A stretch of DNA of 64,000 nt from Croceicoccus ponticola (GTDB lineage: Bacteria; Pseudomonadota; Alphaproteobacteria; Sphingomonadales; Sphingomonadaceae), in NCBI RefSeq assembly GCF_004004515.1, contig NZ_RXOL01000004.1:186001-250000 (forward strand), read 5' to 3'. Shown here piece after piece: positions 47,314 to 55,392 of this stretch. The number at the start of each line of letters is the position of its first letter. Positions within the stretch are counted from its first letter, which is position 1. The notes beneath the pieces were generated by a model, which saw only the letters and a program-made list of their open reading frames with translations, was not told the DNA's origin and did no database searches. Both the position numbers and the translations under genes were made by a program.

Positions 47314-48252
47314 ATGGGCGACGGACACACACACCACCATGCGCACGGGCACGGGCACGGGCACGGGCATTCCCATGCGCCTGCCGATTTCGGGCGTGCT
47401 TTCGCCATCGGCGTGGTGCTCAACACCGGGTTTGTGGTGGTGGAGGCCCTGGCGGGCTTTCTCTATGGCTCCATGGCACTTATCGCGGATGCGGGTCACA
47501 ACCTTTCGGACGTGCTCAGCCTGCTGATTGCATGGGGGGCCAGCGTGCTGGCGAAAAAACCGCCATCGTCGCGGTTTACCTATGGCCTGAAATCCAGTTC
47601 GATCCTTGCCGCCATGGTCAATGCGGCGCTGCTGTTGATGGCGCTGGGCGCGATCACGGTAGAAACGGCGCAACGGCTATTTTCGCCCGAACCGGTGGAA
47701 CCCGGCCCGATCATGATCGTCGCCGGCATCGGCATCGTGATTAATACAGCCACGGCTTTGCTGTTCATGCGCGGGCGCAAGGGCGATCTCAACATTCGCG
47801 GCGCATACCTGCATATGATGGCGGATGCGGCAGTTTCAGCAGGCGTGGTCGTGGCCGGTATGCTGATCTGGCTTACCGGTATGAACTGGATCGACCCGGT
47901 GACATCGCTCGTCATCGTGGCGATTATCGCGGCGGGAACTTGGGGTTTGCTGAAGGACAGCGTGAAAATGGCGCTGCTGGCCGTGCCCGATGCGATCGAC
48001 GAGAACAAGGTTCGCGCCGAATTGTCGGAATTGCCGGGCGTCAACGGCGTGCACGACCTGCATATCTGGCCCATGAGCACGACCGAAACCGCGTTGACTG
48101 CCCATCTCATCATGCCCGGCGGCCATCCCGGCGACGCCTTCCTGCATGACATCACCGAACGGCTTCACCACCGCTTTGGAATCGAACATGCGACGATACA
48201 GATCGAACACGACGCGGCGGCATGCGCCCTGCATGACGATGGCGTCGTTTGA
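47314..48252 (+). CDS. Cation diffusion facilitator, zinc-type, with His-rich N-terminus
   Basis: Encodes 312 aa. The first 20 residues are a His-Gly repeat (HTHHHAHGHGHGHGHSH), which probably collects Zn2+. Six membrane helices follow, with metal-site residues in ALIADAGHNLSDVLSL (HxxxD) and YLHMMADAAVSAGVV. A C-terminal cytoplasmic domain holds VHDLHIWPMSTTETALTAHLI. This is the ZitB/CzcD type that exports zinc in exchange for protons. I chose the ATG at 47314; a GTG at 47305 overlapping the mtgA stop is an alternative. Confidence 0.93.
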   Translation: MGDGHTHHHAHGHGHGHGHSHAPADFGRAFAIGVVLNTGFVVVEALAGFLYGSMALIADAGHNLSDVLSLLIAWGASVLAKKPPSSRFTYGLKSSSILAAMVNAALLLMALGAITVETAQRLFSPEPVEPGPIMIVAGIGIVINTATALLFMRGRKGDLNIRGAYLHMMADAAVSAGVVVAGMLIWLTGMNWIDPVTSLVIVAIIAAGTWGLLKDSVKMALLAVPDAIDENKVRAELSELPGVNGVHDLHIWPMSTTETALTAHLIMPGGHPGDAFLHDITERLHHRFGIEHATIQIEHDAAACALHDDGVV

Positions 48253-48394
48253 TAAGTATCTGAAAATAAAAGACCAGTATTGTTGGGTTCCGCTAATCTA
48301 AATGACAAATCCTGCCATCGTCTTGCCCTGATCGATGGACTGAAATACCGTTGCCAGCGTACGGGGCTTCGTACCTGCTACGACGGGGGAATTT

Positions 48395-49123
48395 GTGACG
48401 AGAGAGCGGCTAAAGGGGATTTTGCTGCGTATCGGATTGGTGCTGGGCATCCTGGCATGTCTGTTGACCATGTTCGTCAACCTTGCCGGATTGCGGTGCT
48501 TCAACGCGATCTTTGACGCGACATGCAGTGTCTCTACCACGCGCAATGTCGTGGCACTGACCTTCAGCGACGGGCCTAGCGAACAGGCGGTGACACAAGT
48601 CCTGCCCATTCTGGCCACCCACAATGCCAAAGCCACTTTCTTCCTATCGGGCCAAAAGCTGGAAAACGCGCTTCCTGCGGCCACACGAATGCTCGCTGCT
48701 GGCCACGAATTGGGCAACATGGGCTATTCGAACCAGGTGATGGAGGATCGGCCGCAGTCATTCCATGCCGAAGAAATCGCGAAGACCGATGCCCTGCTGC
48801 ACAAAGCCGGAGTGGAAAATCCGCGCTATTTCCGCCCGCCATTCGGTATTCGCTCGGTCGGGCTGCTGTGGGAACTCTACCGTGCAAAATACAGCCTGAT
48901 CATGTGGGACGTGTCGGACAATGGCCGCAGAGAGGCACCGCCTCAGGCCTATGCCAACGCCATACTTGCGCAAACGCGGCCCGGTTCGATCATCATGCTC
49001 CACGCGCTCGGCCCCGATGATGAAGAGGCGCGCGCGGCCTTGCCGTTGATTCTTGACGGGCTGGACAAGCGGGGGCTGAAGTCGGTCACCGTGTCCGAAC
49101 TTCTCGCAGAACGCGGCAAATAG
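48395..49123 (+). CDS. Polysaccharide-deacetylase-family protein with degenerate active site
   Basis: Encodes 242 aa from a GTG at 48395 with GGGGA upstream. A membrane helix (about 11-32) anchors a NodB-homology domain on the outer face. The fold motifs are recognisable but altered. Motif 1 reads TFSDGP (56-61), replacing the catalytic first Asp of TFDDGP by Ser. Motif 2 reads GHELGNMGYSN (103-113), with Met and Asn in place of both metal-binding His. Later motifs RPPFG, DVSDN and MLH are kept. The protein is therefore probably not a normal metal-dependent deacetylase. It may bind glycan or have a changed mechanism. Confidence 0.82.
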   Translation: MTRERLKGILLRIGLVLGILACLLTMFVNLAGLRCFNAIFDATCSVSTTRNVVALTFSDGPSEQAVTQVLPILATHNAKATFFLSGQKLENALPAATRMLAAGHELGNMGYSNQVMEDRPQSFHAEEIAKTDALLHKAGVENPRYFRPPFGIRSVGLLWELYRAKYSLIMWDVSDNGRREAPPQAYANAILAQTRPGSIIMLHALGPDDEEARAALPLILDGLDKRGLKSVTVSELLAERGK

Positions 49124-49124
49124 T

Positions 49125-49165
49125 TGAAAAGCAAACGGCGCGCCCCGTGGGGGACGCGCCGTTCG
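49125..49165 (-). terminator. Probable terminator between the deacetylase-like gene and clpX
   Basis: A near-perfect stem of about 13 bp AACGGCGCGCCCC / GGGGACGCGCCGTT (49134-49162), with T-rich sequence on the minus strand side, fits termination of clpX. It may also serve the convergent gene. Confidence 0.75.
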
Positions 49166-49192
49166 TATGGCTCGGTCAGGATGTGCCGCCGA

Positions 49193-50449
49193 TCAGGCGG
49201 CAGCTTCCTTGCCCTTGTGGACCTGGATCGGTTCCTTGCGACCCTCGACCACGTCTTTGTCGACGACGACCTCAGTCACGCCTTCCAGCGTGGGCAGGTC
49301 GAACATCGTGTCTAGCAGGATCGCCTCGACGATGGAGCGCAGGCCACGCGCACCGGTCTTGCGCTTGATCGCCCTGTTGGCGATCGCCTCAAGCGCATCG
49401 TCGGTAAACGTCAGTGCCACCTCCTCGAGGTCGAAAAGCTTCTGGTACTGCTTGACCAACGCGTTCTTCGGCTCGCTCAGAATCTTCACGAGAGCCGGGA
49501 CGTCGAGGTCCTCTAGCGTGGCGATGACCGGCAGGCGGCCGACGAATTCGGGGATCAGGCCGAACTTCAGCAGGTCTTCGGGTTCCGCCTTCGACAAAAG
49601 CTCGCCGATCTGGCGCTTTTCAGGATTGGCGACATGCGCGCCGAAACCGATCGACCGTTTCTGCAGGCGATCCGAAATCAGCTTTTCGAGCCCGGCAAAG
49701 GCACCGCCACAGATGAACAGGATGTTCGTCGTGTCCACCTGCAGGAACTCCTGCTGCGGATGCTTGCGCCCACCCTGCGGCGGGACGGATGCGGTCGTGC
49801 CTTCCATCAGCTTCAACAGCGCCTGCTGCACGCCCTCACCCGACACGTCGCGGGTGATCGACGGATTTTCGGACTTGCGCGTGATCTTGTCGATCTCGTC
49901 GATGTAGACGATGCCGTGCTGCGCCTTTTCGACGTTATAGTCGCTGGACTGCAGCAGCTTGAGGATGATGTTTTCGACATCCTCGCCCACGTATCCCGCT
50001 TCGGTCAGCGTGGTAGCATCCGCCATCGTAAAAGGAACGTCGAACGTGCGCGCCAGCGTCTGGGCCAGCAGCGTCTTGCCCGAACCGGTCGGACCGACCA
50101 GCAGGATGTTCGACTTCGCCAGTTCGACTTCGTTGCCCTTGCCACTGTGCTTCAACCGCTTGTAATGGTTGTGCACGGCAACCGACAGCACGCGCTTGGC
50201 GCGATCCTGACCGATCACGTAATCGTTCAGGGTCTTGAAGATTTCAGCCGGTGTCGGAACGCCGCCGTCCTTCTTGCCGGCAATACCGGCCTTGGTCTCT
50301 TCGCGAATGATGTCGTTGCACAGCTCAACGCATTCATCGCAAATGAATACGGTCGGCCCTGCGATCAGCTTGCGCACTTCGTGCTGCGACTTACCGCAGA
50401 AGCTGCAGTACAGGGTGCTCTTGCTGTCGGATCCAGTGACTTTGGTCAT
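49193..50449 (-). CDS. clpX: ClpX, ATPase subunit of the Clp protease
   Basis: Encodes 418 aa. The N-terminal zinc-binding domain has CSFCGKSQ and CDECVELC (15-40). Walker A is GPTGSGKT near 120, Walker [10 protein letters not shown] near 183, and the pore and sensor segments such as [16 protein letters not shown] are standard. IGFGAHV is the IGF loop that docks to ClpP. ClpXP degrades tagged and regulated proteins; in alphaproteobacteria these include CtrA, linking to chpT in this window. It follows clpP by about 200 bp in the usual order. Confidence 0.98.
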   Translation of the reverse strand: MTKVTGSDSKSTLYCSFCGKSQHEVRKLIAGPTVFICDECVELCNDIIREETKAGIAGKKDGGVPTPAEIFKTLNDYVIGQDRAKRVLSVAVHNHYKRLKHSGKGNEVELAKSNILLVGPTGSGKTLLAQTLARTFDVPFTMADATTLTEAGYVGEDVENIILKLLQSSDYNVEKAQHGIVYIDEIDKITRKSENPSITRDVSGEGVQQALLKLMEGTTASVPPQGGRKHPQQEFLQVDTTNILFICGGAFAGLEKLISDRLQKRSIGFGAHVANPEKRQIGELLSKAEPEDLLKFGLIPEFVGRLPVIATLEDLDVPALVKILSEPKNALVKQYQKLFDLEEVALTFTDDALEAIANRAIKRKTGARGLRSIVEAILLDTMFDLPTLEGVTEVVVDKDVVEGRKEPIQVHKGKEAAA

Positions 50450-50599
50450 AACCCATCCTGAAGCGCCCAGAATCGGGCCGCTTTAATCGAATTTACGCGT
50501 GGACCTGCGAGAATCAACCACGTCGAACAATGCACATCCAGGCCAGTGCATAACTGCAACGGCCTGACCGTGCCCTTAACTTTCACGAAACAGGGTTCC

Positions 50600-50629
50600 G
50601 GGGCAATGCGCAAGCTTGCGCTTTGCCCC
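50600..50629. repeat. Inverted repeat between clpX and clpP
   Basis: Arms GGGGCAA / TTGCCCC enclose a further palindromic GCGCAAGCTTGCGC core, giving a long hairpin just after the clpP stop. No strong T-run, so it may attenuate or mark the clpP 3' end. Confidence 0.55.
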
Positions 50630-50655
50630 GTCCCGTAACGGATCGGACCAACAGA

Positions 50656-51333
50656 TCAGGTGCCGCTTTCGGCGTCGGTGCGCGACACGAACACCTTGTC
50701 GACCAGACCGAAGGCCTCGGCCTCGTCAGCCTCGAGGAAAGTGTCGCGATCCATCGCCTTCTCGATCTCTTCGAGCGTCTTGCCCGTGTACTGAACATAG
50801 AGATCGTTCATGCGGCGACGAATGCGCAGGATTTCGCGGGCCTGGATTTCGATGTCGCTGGCCATGCCGCGCGCGCCGCCCGAAGGCTGGTGCACCATGA
50901 TGCGAGCGTTGGGGAGCGCGATGCGCATGCCCGGTTCGCCGGCTGCCAAAAGGAAACTGCCCATCGACGCCGCCTGACCGATGCAAACGGTGGAAACGCG
51001 CGGTTTGATGTACTGCATGGTGTCATGGATCGCCATGCCCGCCGTGACGACACCGCCCGGCGAGTTGATGTACATCGAGATATCCTTGGTGCTGTCCTCG
51101 CTTTCGAGGAACAGCAGCTGCGCCACGATCAGCGAAGCCATCGTATCCTCGACCTGACCGGTCACGAAGACGATACGCTCGCGCAGAAGGCGCGAAAAGA
51201 TGTCGAAGCTGCGTTCGCCCCGGCTCGTCTGTTCGACGACCATGGGGACAAGCGCGCCGGTTACGGGATCGGTGGTGAAAGAACCCTGATTTCCAAAGGC
51301 GGTCGCGCCGGTGGCGCCAAACAGGTCGAGCAT
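50656..51333 (-). CDS. clpP: ClpP, proteolytic subunit of the Clp protease
   Basis: Encodes 225 aa. The catalytic triad is Ser in [14 protein letters not shown] near 123, His in IMVHQPSGG near 148, and Asp in [12 protein letters not shown] near 196. [15 protein letters not shown] forms the oxyanion region. The first 30 residues are a short propeptide-like extension. It forms the double-ring peptidase used by ClpX. It is preceded upstream by tig, but an amidase gene on the other strand lies between them. Confidence 0.98.
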   Translation of the reverse strand: MLDLFGATGATAFGNQGSFTTDPVTGALVPMVVEQTSRGERSFDIFSRLLRERIVFVTGQVEDTMASLIVAQLLFLESEDSTKDISMYINSPGGVVTAGMAIHDTMQYIKPRVSTVCIGQAASMGSFLLAAGEPGMRIALPNARIMVHQPSGGARGMASDIEIQAREILRIRRRMNDLYVQYTGKTLEEIEKAMDRDTFLEADEAEAFGLVDKVFVSRTDAESGT

Positions 51334-51438
51334 GGATATCCTCTTACGATTGCCCGCCCTATGTCGGCGCTGGTTTTGCCGACTTCAAGGGGTTTAACCC
51401 TTGCCGGGATAAGTCGTGCCGGGGCAGAACATCTTCCC

Positions 51439-52944
51439 ATGACAAAGCTCCATGCGTTGACCGCGCTTCCGCTCCTTGCCCTCATCGTCGGGTCCGCTGA
51501 CATCGCCCATGCCGGCGACCTCTCCGTTCCGGTCGAGGTCTTGCGTCAACAGGAACGCATCCGGGTCCACGAAGACGCGGGCGATGCGATCAACGCGATC
51601 ATCGTTGCGGCCCCCGATGTCGAGGCGCAGACCGCCAAAGCCGCGGCCTCGGGCCTGCCGCTGGCGGGACGAACGGTGCTGGTGAAGGACAATGTCGAAA
51701 CCCGCGACTTTCCGACAACCGCAGGCAGCCTAGCCCTGATCGCAAACGATACGAAGCGCGATTCGCCGCTAGTCGCCCGACTGCGCGCGGCTGGCGCTGT
51801 CATCTCGGGCAAAGCGAACTTGTCCGAATGGGCCAACATCCGTTCGTCCGGATCGACCAGCGGGTGGAGCGCGGTGGGCGGCCTGACCCGCAATCCCCAT
51901 GCGCCGACTCGCAATTCCTGCGGGTCGTCATCGGGCAGCGGCGCGGCGGTGGCTGCGATGTTCGCCTGGGCCGCCATCGGGACCGAGACCGACGGTTCGA
52001 TCACCTGCCCCGCCAGCGTCAACGGCGTGGTCGGGCTGAAACCCACCGTCGGTCTGGTCAGCCGCACGCATATCGTGCCGATCAGTTCGAGCCAGGATAC
52101 CGCAGGACCCATGGCGCAAACGGTATATGCGGCAGCGCAAATCCTCACCTCGATTGCGGGAAGCGATCCGGCCGACCCCGCCACGATGGCAGCGGACGAG
52201 CGGCGCGGCGACTATACATCGGGCCTCGCCACCGCATCGCTGAAAGGCGTGCGCATCGGCGTAATGCGCAAACAGGTGGGTGAGCGGGAAGACGTGAGTG
52301 CCCTTTTCGACGCGGCGCTGGCCGATATGAAAGCCACCGGAGCCGAACTTGTCGAGATCCAGTGGGAAGCCGATTCACGGATGTACGAGGCGGAGTGGAC
52401 GGTCCTGCTCTACGAACTGCGTGAATCGATGGACGCCTATCTCGCAGGATCGCCCGCGCAGATTCCGGTGCGCAGCCTTGCCGACGTGATCCGCTTCAAC
52501 GAGGCGCATGCGGCTGAGGAAATGAGATGGTTCGGACAGGAGATCTTCGTCGAGGCGCAGGGAACGGTCGATGCCGACGCCTATGCGTTGGCGAAGGCCG
52601 ATGCCTATCGCCTGGCGCGCACCGAAGGCATTGAAAAGCTGCTGGCGGACAACGATGTCGCGGTGTTGATTGCGCCGACGACCGGACCGGCATGGTCGAC
52701 CGACCTCGTCTACGGCGACCATTATCCGGGCGGGATCGGCATCGGATCGATCGCCGCGATCGGCGGCACGCCGCACCTGACGGTCCCGATGGGCACGGTA
52801 AAGGACCTGCCGGTCGGGCTTTCCTTCATGGGACCGGCATGGGCCGATCATGACGTGCTGAAGATCGGTGCGGCCTATGAACGAGCGCGCACCGCAAAAC
52901 TGGCGGTTGCTCCGGTAGCGCGGGTCGCAATCGTGTCGGAATGA
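51439..52944 (+). CDS. Exported amidase-signature-family protein
   Basis: Encodes 501 aa. A signal peptide at 1-25 (cleavage after AHA) directs it to the periplasm. The Ser-cisSer-Lys triad is complete: K83 in TVLVKDN, cis-Ser in CGSSSGSG near 163-164, and nucleophile S187 in IGTETDGSITCPAS. It should hydrolyse an amide, with unknown substrate. I chose the ATG at 51439 because the upstream open frame only runs antisense through clpP. It is inserted between tig and clpP, facing away from clpP. Confidence 0.9.
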   Translation: MTKLHALTALPLLALIVGSADIAHAGDLSVPVEVLRQQERIRVHEDAGDAINAIIVAAPDVEAQTAKAAASGLPLAGRTVLVKDNVETRDFPTTAGSLALIANDTKRDSPLVARLRAAGAVISGKANLSEWANIRSSGSTSGWSAVGGLTRNPHAPTRNSCGSSSGSGAAVAAMFAWAAIGTETDGSITCPASVNGVVGLKPTVGLVSRTHIVPISSSQDTAGPMAQTVYAAAQILTSIAGSDPADPATMAADERRGDYTSGLATASLKGVRIGVMRKQVGEREDVSALFDAALADMKATGAELVEIQWEADSRMYEAEWTVLLYELRESMDAYLAGSPAQIPVRSLADVIRFNEAHAAEEMRWFGQEIFVEAQGTVDADAYALAKADAYRLARTEGIEKLLADNDVAVLIAPTTGPAWSTDLVYGDHYPGGIGIGSIAAIGGTPHLTVPMGTVKDLPVGLSFMGPAWADHDVLKIGAAYERARTAKLAVAPVARVAIVSE

Positions 52945-53309
52945 AAGCCGGGTCCTCGCGAACCTGATGGAAGCGCCCGGCGAGACGAAACCATCCACGC
53001 CGGGCGCCTGAAGCAACAGTTGATGGGATCCCGCGGGCGTGGCCCCGAAAAATCAGGCCGCGATGCCGACCGTTGCTGCAGTGGTTTAACTGTTCGATGC
53101 CGTCTCCGACGCAATCTTCGCCAACACATCCACCTCTTGCCGGGCGGCAATCTCAGACAAGGATCGTCAGCAACGAAGGGCGCGATCTTGCGAAAGTGGA
53201 TGAGCCCCACCCAAAGTCCGTTCAAGTCCCTTACGATGACGCCGTAAACGGCAGGGCCGGGAAAGGTCATACCCTCCCCGGCCCCGGTTTTCGTGATCGG
53301 CGAAGTGGC
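52945..53309. other. 365-bp intergenic region between convergent amidase and tig
   Basis: Short frames on both strands, including a minus-strand frame opening at 53270, look non-coding: they change character abruptly and are rich in Arg. A GC-rich hairpin (53254-53284) lies just past the tig stop. Nothing else is supported. Confidence 0.4.
53254..53284 (-). terminator. Hairpin after tig, possible terminator
   Basis: Arms GGGCCGGGAAAGG and CCCTCCCCGGCCC (53254-53266 and 53272-53284) pair with one or two mismatches, about 25 bp past the tig stop. The following sequence is only mildly T-rich on the minus strand. Confidence 0.55.
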
Positions 53310-54905
53310 TTACTCGGCCTTGGCAGCCGGCTTTTTGGCAGCGGCCTTCTTGGCAGGAGCTTTCTTAGCAGGCGCTGCCTCGGTTTCGGCCACATCGGCA
53401 TCCGCCTTCTTGGCCGGAGCCTTCTTGGCAGCGGCTTTCTTGGCAGGCTTCGCCTCTTCAGCGGGGGCCGCATCTTTGGCCTTGGCGTCGTCGGCCTTGG
53501 CTTCAGTGGCCTTCTTGGCCGCAGGCTTCTTGGCCGGGGCCTTCTTCGCCGCTGGCTTGGCTTCTGCGACTTCGCCTTCTTCGGCTTCGATCGCGGCCTG
53601 CAATTCTTCCTTGGTCACTTCACGTTCCGTGACTTCGGCCTTGTCGAACAGGAAGTCGACGACCTTGTCTTCGTAAAGCGGCGCGCGGAGCTGGGCGGCG
53701 GCCATCGGTTCGGACTGGATGTACTGCATGAAGCGCTCGCGCTCTTCGGGACGGTACTGCTGCGACGCTTGCGCGACCAGCATCTGCATTTCCTGGTTCG
53801 AAACCTCGACACCGTTCGACTGGCCGATTTCCGAAAGCAGCAGGCCAAGACGCACGCGGCGTTCGGCGATGCGCTTGTAATCGTCCTTTTCGGCCTCGAT
53901 TTCCTTCATCGCGGATTCGGGATCTTCCTCGCGCGCAGCTTCCTGCTGGAGCTGGGCCCAGATCTGCTGGAATTCGGCTTCGACCATGCTTGGCGGCACG
54001 GCAAAGTCGTGACCGGCAGCAAGCTGATCGAGCAGCGAACGTTTCATCTGCGTGCGGGTGAGCCCGGCAGTTTCCTGCTCCAGCTGACCCCTCAGCAGAC
54101 CCTTGAGCTGGTCGAGGCTTTCGAGGCCCAGGTTCGTGGCAAATTCATCGTCGATCGTGGTTTCGGTGGCGACCTTCACTTCCTTGACGGTAATGTCGAA
54201 GGTCGCGTCCTTGCCCTTCAGATTTTCGGCGGGATAATCGGCGGGGAAGGAAACCGTGATGGTCTTTTCCTCACCGGCCTTCGTGCCGATCAGCTGTTCC
54301 TCGAACCCGGGGATGAACCGGCCCGAACCGATTTCAAGCGCAGTATCCTCGCCCTTTCCGCCTTCGAATTCCACGCCGTCGAGCTTGCCGACGAAATCGA
54401 TGATGAGCTGGTCGCCGTCTGCGGCCTTCTTCGTCTTGGCCGCGGCCTTGAACGACTTCTGCTGACCGGCGATGCGCTCGACCGCTTCCATCACTTCCTC
54501 GTCGGAAACAGGAACGGTCAGCTTCTCGAGCTTAAGGCCGTCGATCGACGGCGCCTTGATCTCGGGCAGAATTTCCAGCTCTACCGTGACTTCGGCGTCC
54601 TTGCCCTCTTCATAGTCCTCGCCCAGCGAGACCGAAGGCTGCATTGCGGGACGCAGCTTTTTTTCCTGCATCACCTTGTCGACGCTTTCGCGCACCACTG
54701 TGTTCAGGGTTTCGGCATGGATCGATTCGCCGTGCATCTTTTTGACGAGATTCGCCGGAACCTTCCCCGGACGGAAGCCGGGCATGCGCACTTGCGGTGC
54801 GATGCGCTTCACTTCGGCGCTGATGCGCGCACTGATTTCGGATGCCGGAATGGTCACGGCGTATGCGCGGGCGAGCCCGTCGTTCTTTGTTTCGGAAATC
54901 TGCAT
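53310..54905 (-). CDS. tig: Trigger factor with Lys/Ala-rich C-terminal tail
   Basis: Encodes 531 aa. The ribosome-binding domain has the signature in VRMPGFRPGKVPANLVKKM near 40-57, the FKBP-like domain spans about 155-245 (DQLIIDFVGKLDGVEFEGGKGED), and the SurA-like helical C-terminal domain runs to about 440. An 87-residue tail of AAKKAPAKK-type repeats follows. It binds nascent chains at the ribosome exit. The tail resembles histone H1-like sequences and is absent from the roughly 430-450 aa canonical protein. I chose the ATG at 54905; the longer open frame reads through the tRNA gene. Confidence 0.96.
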   Translation of the reverse strand: MQISETKNDGLARAYAVTIPASEISARISAEVKRIAPQVRMPGFRPGKVPANLVKKMHGESIHAETLNTVVRESVDKVMQEKKLRPAMQPSVSLGEDYEEGKDAEVTVELEILPEIKAPSIDGLKLEKLTVPVSDEEVMEAVERIAGQQKSFKAAAKTKKAADGDQLIIDFVGKLDGVEFEGGKGEDTALEIGSGRFIPGFEEQLIGTKAGEEKTITVSFPADYPAENLKGKDATFDITVKEVKVATETTIDDEFATNLGLESLDQLKGLLRGQLEQETAGLTRTQMKRSLLDQLAAGHDFAVPPSMVEAEFQQIWAQLQQEAAREEDPESAMKEIEAEKDDYKRIAERRVRLGLLLSEIGQSNGVEVSNQEMQMLVAQASQQYRPEERERFMQYIQSEPMAAAQLRAPLYEDKVVDFLFDKAEVTEREVTKEELQAAIEAEEGEVAEAKPAAKKAPAKKPAAKKATEAKADDAKAKDAAPAEEAKPAKKAAAKKAPAKKADADVAETEAAPAKKAPAKKAAAKKPAAKAE

Positions 54906-54988
54906 GGGTATCCCTTCTAGGGGTATCTTTCTTGACTGGCGTATAGTGAACGCCGCAAGGATCCGCTCCGGGTGCCGCCGTTTCGGCC

Positions 54989-55073
54989 TGGTGCGGGCGA
55001 AGGGACTCGAACCCCCACATCTTGCGATACCAGAACCTAAATCTGGCGCGTCTACCAATTCCGCCACGCCCGC
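54989..55073 (-). tRNA. tRNA-Leu (anticodon UAG)
   Basis: An 85-nt class II tRNA including an encoded CCA. The acceptor stem is GCGGGCG / CGCCCGC, the anticodon arm CCAGA-TTTAGGT-TCTGG gives anticodon TAG (reads CUN codons), the variable arm is long as expected for Leu, and the T arm contains GGTTCGAGTCC. It lies upstream of tig. Confidence 0.97.
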
Positions 55074-55199
55074 GTCACGCCTTCGCCACCTTACGGCACG
55101 AAAATCGGCTCGGGCGCCTCTATCCAACCAATGCCGAAAGCGCAAGCGTTGCGGACGGTTGATTCGGGATACGACGCCCGCGACATGCGTTTAGATCGC

Positions 55200-55388
55200 A
55201 TGGCTACCACTCCCGACCCCGCGCCCGACACCATCGAGCCTGTCGCCCCGCCCGAAACTCCGCCCGTCGTCACCCCTGACGAACAGCCCCTGATCGACCC
55301 GACCCCGGGGCCGGGCGAATTCACCGAACCCGCCCCCGATACCGTCGAGCCGGGCGACAATCCGACCGAAGCGCCGCCACCGCAATAA
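55200..55388 (+). CDS. Small acidic proline-rich protein, unknown function
   Basis: Encodes 62 aa starting MATTPDPAPDTIEPVAPP, almost entirely Pro, Glu, Asp, Thr and Ala. It has no predicted structure, signal or motif. Codon use is normal for this genome and the frame is clean, so it could be a real disordered protein, but the low complexity makes the call uncertain. It ends 4 bp from the convergent sppA stop. An in-frame ATG at 55185 is an alternative start. Confidence 0.5.
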   Translation: MATTPDPAPDTIEPVAPPETPPVVTPDEQPLIDPTPGPGEFTEPAPDTVEPGDNPTEAPPPQ

Positions 55389-55392
55389 CGCG

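Noticed and set aside
47332..47380. GGGCAC tandem repeat resembling a DNA satellite
   Set aside because: It encodes the His-Gly metal-binding N-terminus of the zinc exporter, a known feature of this family.
50623..51438. Upstream extension of the amidase open frame
   Set aside because: It runs antisense through clpP; the signal peptide and family start are at 51439.
52875..53270. Minus-strand open frame between amidase and tig
   Set aside because: Only its first part looks protein-like; it becomes Arg-rich noise and overlaps the amidase end. There is no ribosome binding site or recognised domain.
54906..55145. N-terminal extension of trigger factor reading VAELVDAPDLGSG
   Set aside because: This is a conceptual translation through the tRNA-Leu gene, a common artefact; the real start is the ATG at 54905.
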